7,816 bases of DNA from Rhodospirillales bacterium (GTDB lineage Bacteria > Pseudomonadota > Alphaproteobacteria > Rhodospirillales > 2-02-FULL-58-16): the NCBI GenBank assembly GCA_021775195.1, contig JAJFIG010000433.1:1-7816 (forward strand), in the 5' to 3' direction. The notes under the pieces are model-generated. The model was not told the origin of the DNA, did not search any database, and saw only the letters and a program-made list of their open reading frames with translations. Positions 6,529 through 7,816 of this stretch are shown here, piece after piece. The translations under genes and the position numbers were made by a program. How positions within the stretch are numbered: the stretch's first letter is position 1; every line of letters begins with the position of its first letter.

Positions 6529-7092
6529 GTGTCCGTTGCGGTCGAGAATTTTCCGACCCTGGTCCTCAACGCCGATTTCCGGCCGTTGAGCTACTTCCCG
6601 CTGTCGCTCTGGTCGTGGCAGGAAGCGGTCAAGGCCGTCTTTCTCCAGCGCGTCAACGTGGTCTCCGAATACGACCGTGCCGTGCGTTCGCCGAGCCGCG
6701 CCATGCAGCTTCCCAGCGTCATCTCGCTCAAGCAGTACGTGCCCCTGTCCCGGCGACCGGCCTTCACCCGGTTCAACGTCTTCCTCCGCGACCGCTTCAG
6801 TTGCCAGTACTGCGGCGGCGCCTATCAGGCCGAGCACCTGACCTTCGATCACGTGGTGCCCCGGTCCCGGGGCGGCCGGACGCTGTGGAACAACGTCGTC
6901 ACCGCCTGCGAGCCCTGCAACCTGCGCAAGGGCCACCGCCTGCCCCACCGGTCGGGCCTCTACCCCCTGCGCGTCCCGCGCCAGCCGACCAACCACGAGC
7001 TCCAGCACAACGGCCGCGCCTTCCCGCCTAACTACCTGCACGAAAGCTGGCGCGATTTCCTCTACTGGGACACCGAACTCGAACCGTCCTGA
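6529..7092 (+). CDS. HNH-endonuclease-family protein
   Basis: A complete 187-residue protein of the HNH family found widely and singly in proteobacterial chromosomes. The zinc/HNH core is visible: C92-Q-Y-C95, D107-H108 (FDHVVPRSRGG), W120-N-N122-V-V, C127-E-P-C130-N131 and R133-K134. The pattern CxxC...DH..P...GG....N.V..C..CN.RK fits the HNH fold, with Asn131 in place of the third His, as is common. The N-terminus (NFPTLVLNADFRPLSYFPLS, residues 7-26) is the conserved lead-in of this subfamily. The start is GTG at 6529, supported by AGGGAGG 8 nt upstream; the ATG at 6521 is in another frame. Third positions are strongly G/C, as in gluQ and the esterase. The biological role is not established; a DNA-repair or nuclease role is inferred from the fold only. 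Confidence 0.93.
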   Translation: MSVAVENFPTLVLNADFRPLSYFPLSLWSWQEAVKAVFLQRVNVVSEYDRAVRSPSRAMQLPSVISLKQYVPLSRRPAFTRFNVFLRDRFSCQYCGGAYQAEHLTFDHVVPRSRGGRTLWNNVVTACEPCNLRKGHRLPHRSGLYPLRVPRQPTNHELQHNGRAFPPNYLHESWRDFLYWDTELEPS

Positions 7093-7155
7093 TCCCGGTT
7101 CCGGGCCTTCTTCCCTTTCCGGGAAACCAACACATGTTTTTCAACATTTTATTGT

Positions 7156-7177
7156 ATTGCCGCGCCTGAGCGGCAAT
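7156..7177. terminator. Perfect 8-bp hairpin between the HNH and signal-peptidase genes
   Basis: ATTGCCGC (7156-7163), loop GCCTGA, then GCGGCAAT (7170-7177). It could terminate HNH transcription, but no T-run follows on either strand, so an operator or RNA structure in the next gene's leader is equally possible. Closer to the HNH stop, the sequence at 7094-7128 is also rich in short palindromes (CCCGG..CCGGG, TTTCCGGGAAA), followed by T5 at 7137-7141. Confidence 0.4.
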
Positions 7178-7221
7178 CATCCCATTGTCGTTCGACGGAA
7201 CGTCTTTGACGGGGCAGGCGC

Positions 7222-7816
7222 ATGACTGTCACGAAAAAAAGGAGGCCATTGATTGCCGCGTTGTTGTCCCTGCCGATGCCGGGGCTGGGGCAGCTCTATA
7301 ATGGATTTCTGCACCGCGCTTTGGCGCTCTTTGGCGTCTATGTTGTCATCCTGATCGTTACGGACATCGCTTTTTCTTCGTCATTACCCCACACGTTCGC
7401 CGGGGTCGTGCTTGCATTTGCCCTGCTTCTCGCAGTTCTCGTCATACCGATTGCCGCTGCAGTGGATGCCTTTGTCGGCGCGCGCAAGGCGGGCGAGGTG
7501 GCTTTGCATCCGTTTAACAGGTGGTATGTCTACGTGGCGCTTCTCGTGCTGAATGCCGCCGCGGGTTGGGCGACCGACTTCCTGGAACGAAAATCTTTCG
7601 CGACGTACGACATTCCGACTCGGTCGATGCTGCCGACCTTGCAGGTCGGTGATCATCTGGTCGCTGCCAAGGGCGCCTATGGCCACCGGATGCCAAATCG
7701 GGGAGAAATGGTTCTGGTTTTCCACCCAAAAAGACCAAAGATCACCTTTATCCGGCGGGTTATCGGATTGCCGGGTGATCGTGTCGGCATCCGAAATGGC
7801 AGGCTCTATTTGAATG
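7222..7816 (+). CDS. Signal peptidase I-family membrane protein, N-terminal part (3' end outside window)
   Basis: The visible 198 residues begin with an N-terminal membrane region: basic KKRR (5-8), then LPMPGLGQLYNGFLHRAL with the G.GQ.YNG motif of TM2-like domains. Hydrophobic segments follow at about 34-50, 58-80 and 101-117. From ~128 a signal peptidase I domain begins: YDIPTRSMLPTLQVGDHLVA with nucleophile Ser135, then TFIRRVIGLPGDRVGIRNG (175-193). The usual motif is (Y/F)IKR.(V/I)GLPGD, where Lys is the general base; here that position is Arg178. The remaining catalytic boxes lie beyond the right edge. Type I signal peptidases cut signal peptides on the outer face of the inner membrane; whether this one can is uncertain. 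The ATG at 7222 has only a weak GGGGCAGG upstream. Codon use is less GC-biased than in the HNH gene. Confidence 0.88.
   Translation, partial: MTVTKKRRPLIAALLSLPMPGLGQLYNGFLHRALALFGVYVVILIVTDIAFSSSLPHTFAGVVLAFALLLAVLVIPIAAAVDAFVGARKAGEVALHPFNRWYVYVALLVLNAAAGWATDFLERKSFATYDIPTRSMLPTLQVGDHLVAAKGAYGHRMPNRGEMVLVFHPKRPKITFIRRVIGLPGDRVGIRNGRLYLN

Noticed and set aside
6385..7041. 218-residue minus-strand frame opposite the HNH gene
   Set aside because: Antisense shadow of a gene with clear motifs, promoter and ribosome binding site.
7238..7252. AAGGAGG inside the signal-peptidase gene pointing to a TTG start
   Set aside because: Only 3 nt separate it from TTG; it more likely just encodes the basic KKRR before the first membrane segment.
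1..7816. CRISPR array, tRNA or rRNA genes, transposase or integrase
   Set aside because: No regularly spaced repeats, no cloverleaf-like or rRNA-like sequence recognised, and no recombinase motif in any frame I read.

Overview
The window looks like a high-GC proteobacterial chromosome, most likely an alphaproteobacterium. I infer this from the gene families and the strong G/C bias at third codon positions in the outer genes; no rRNA or marker gene confirms it. Housekeeping genes sit at both ends, and a co-directional accessory block lies between them.

Left flank: a partial glutamyl-Q tRNA(Asp) synthetase (gluQ, minus strand, running off the left edge) is divergent from a complete alpha/beta-hydrolase carboxylesterase (plus strand). 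Right flank: a complete HNH-endonuclease-family protein with a clear sigma70-type promoter and ribosome binding site, then the start of a membrane protein with a signal peptidase I domain that runs off the right edge.

Middle (about 1.3 to 6.45 kb): everything is on the minus strand and codon use is less GC-rich than in gluQ, the esterase and the HNH gene. In transcription order it holds a [2Fe-2S] subunit (IorA-like), a molybdopterin-binding catalytic subunit with a Tat signal and lipobox (IorB-like), an AraC-family regulator, and a MipA/OmpV-family outer-membrane protein. At its far end is the 5' stub of a DUF6499-like gene. The likely job is regulated oxidation or hydroxylation of an unidentified, possibly N-heteroaromatic or aldehyde, substrate at the outer face of the inner membrane or in the periplasm. 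The OmpV-type protein would be the outer-membrane partner. No FAD subunit, cytochrome or cofactor-insertion chaperone is encoded here.

The signals that deserve most attention lie outside the genes. A ~70-bp element (53 of 70 positions matching, one gap) occurs upstream of both the iorA-like and mipA-like genes, on the same strand, suggesting a small regulon or a duplicated relic. A 24-bp direct repeat (22 of 24) sits at 1312-1335 and 6424-6447, almost exactly at the two edges of the accessory block. In addition, the signal peptidase domain has Arg where the catalytic Lys of the Ser/Lys dyad is expected.

I found no tRNA, rRNA, CRISPR array, transposase or integrase gene.
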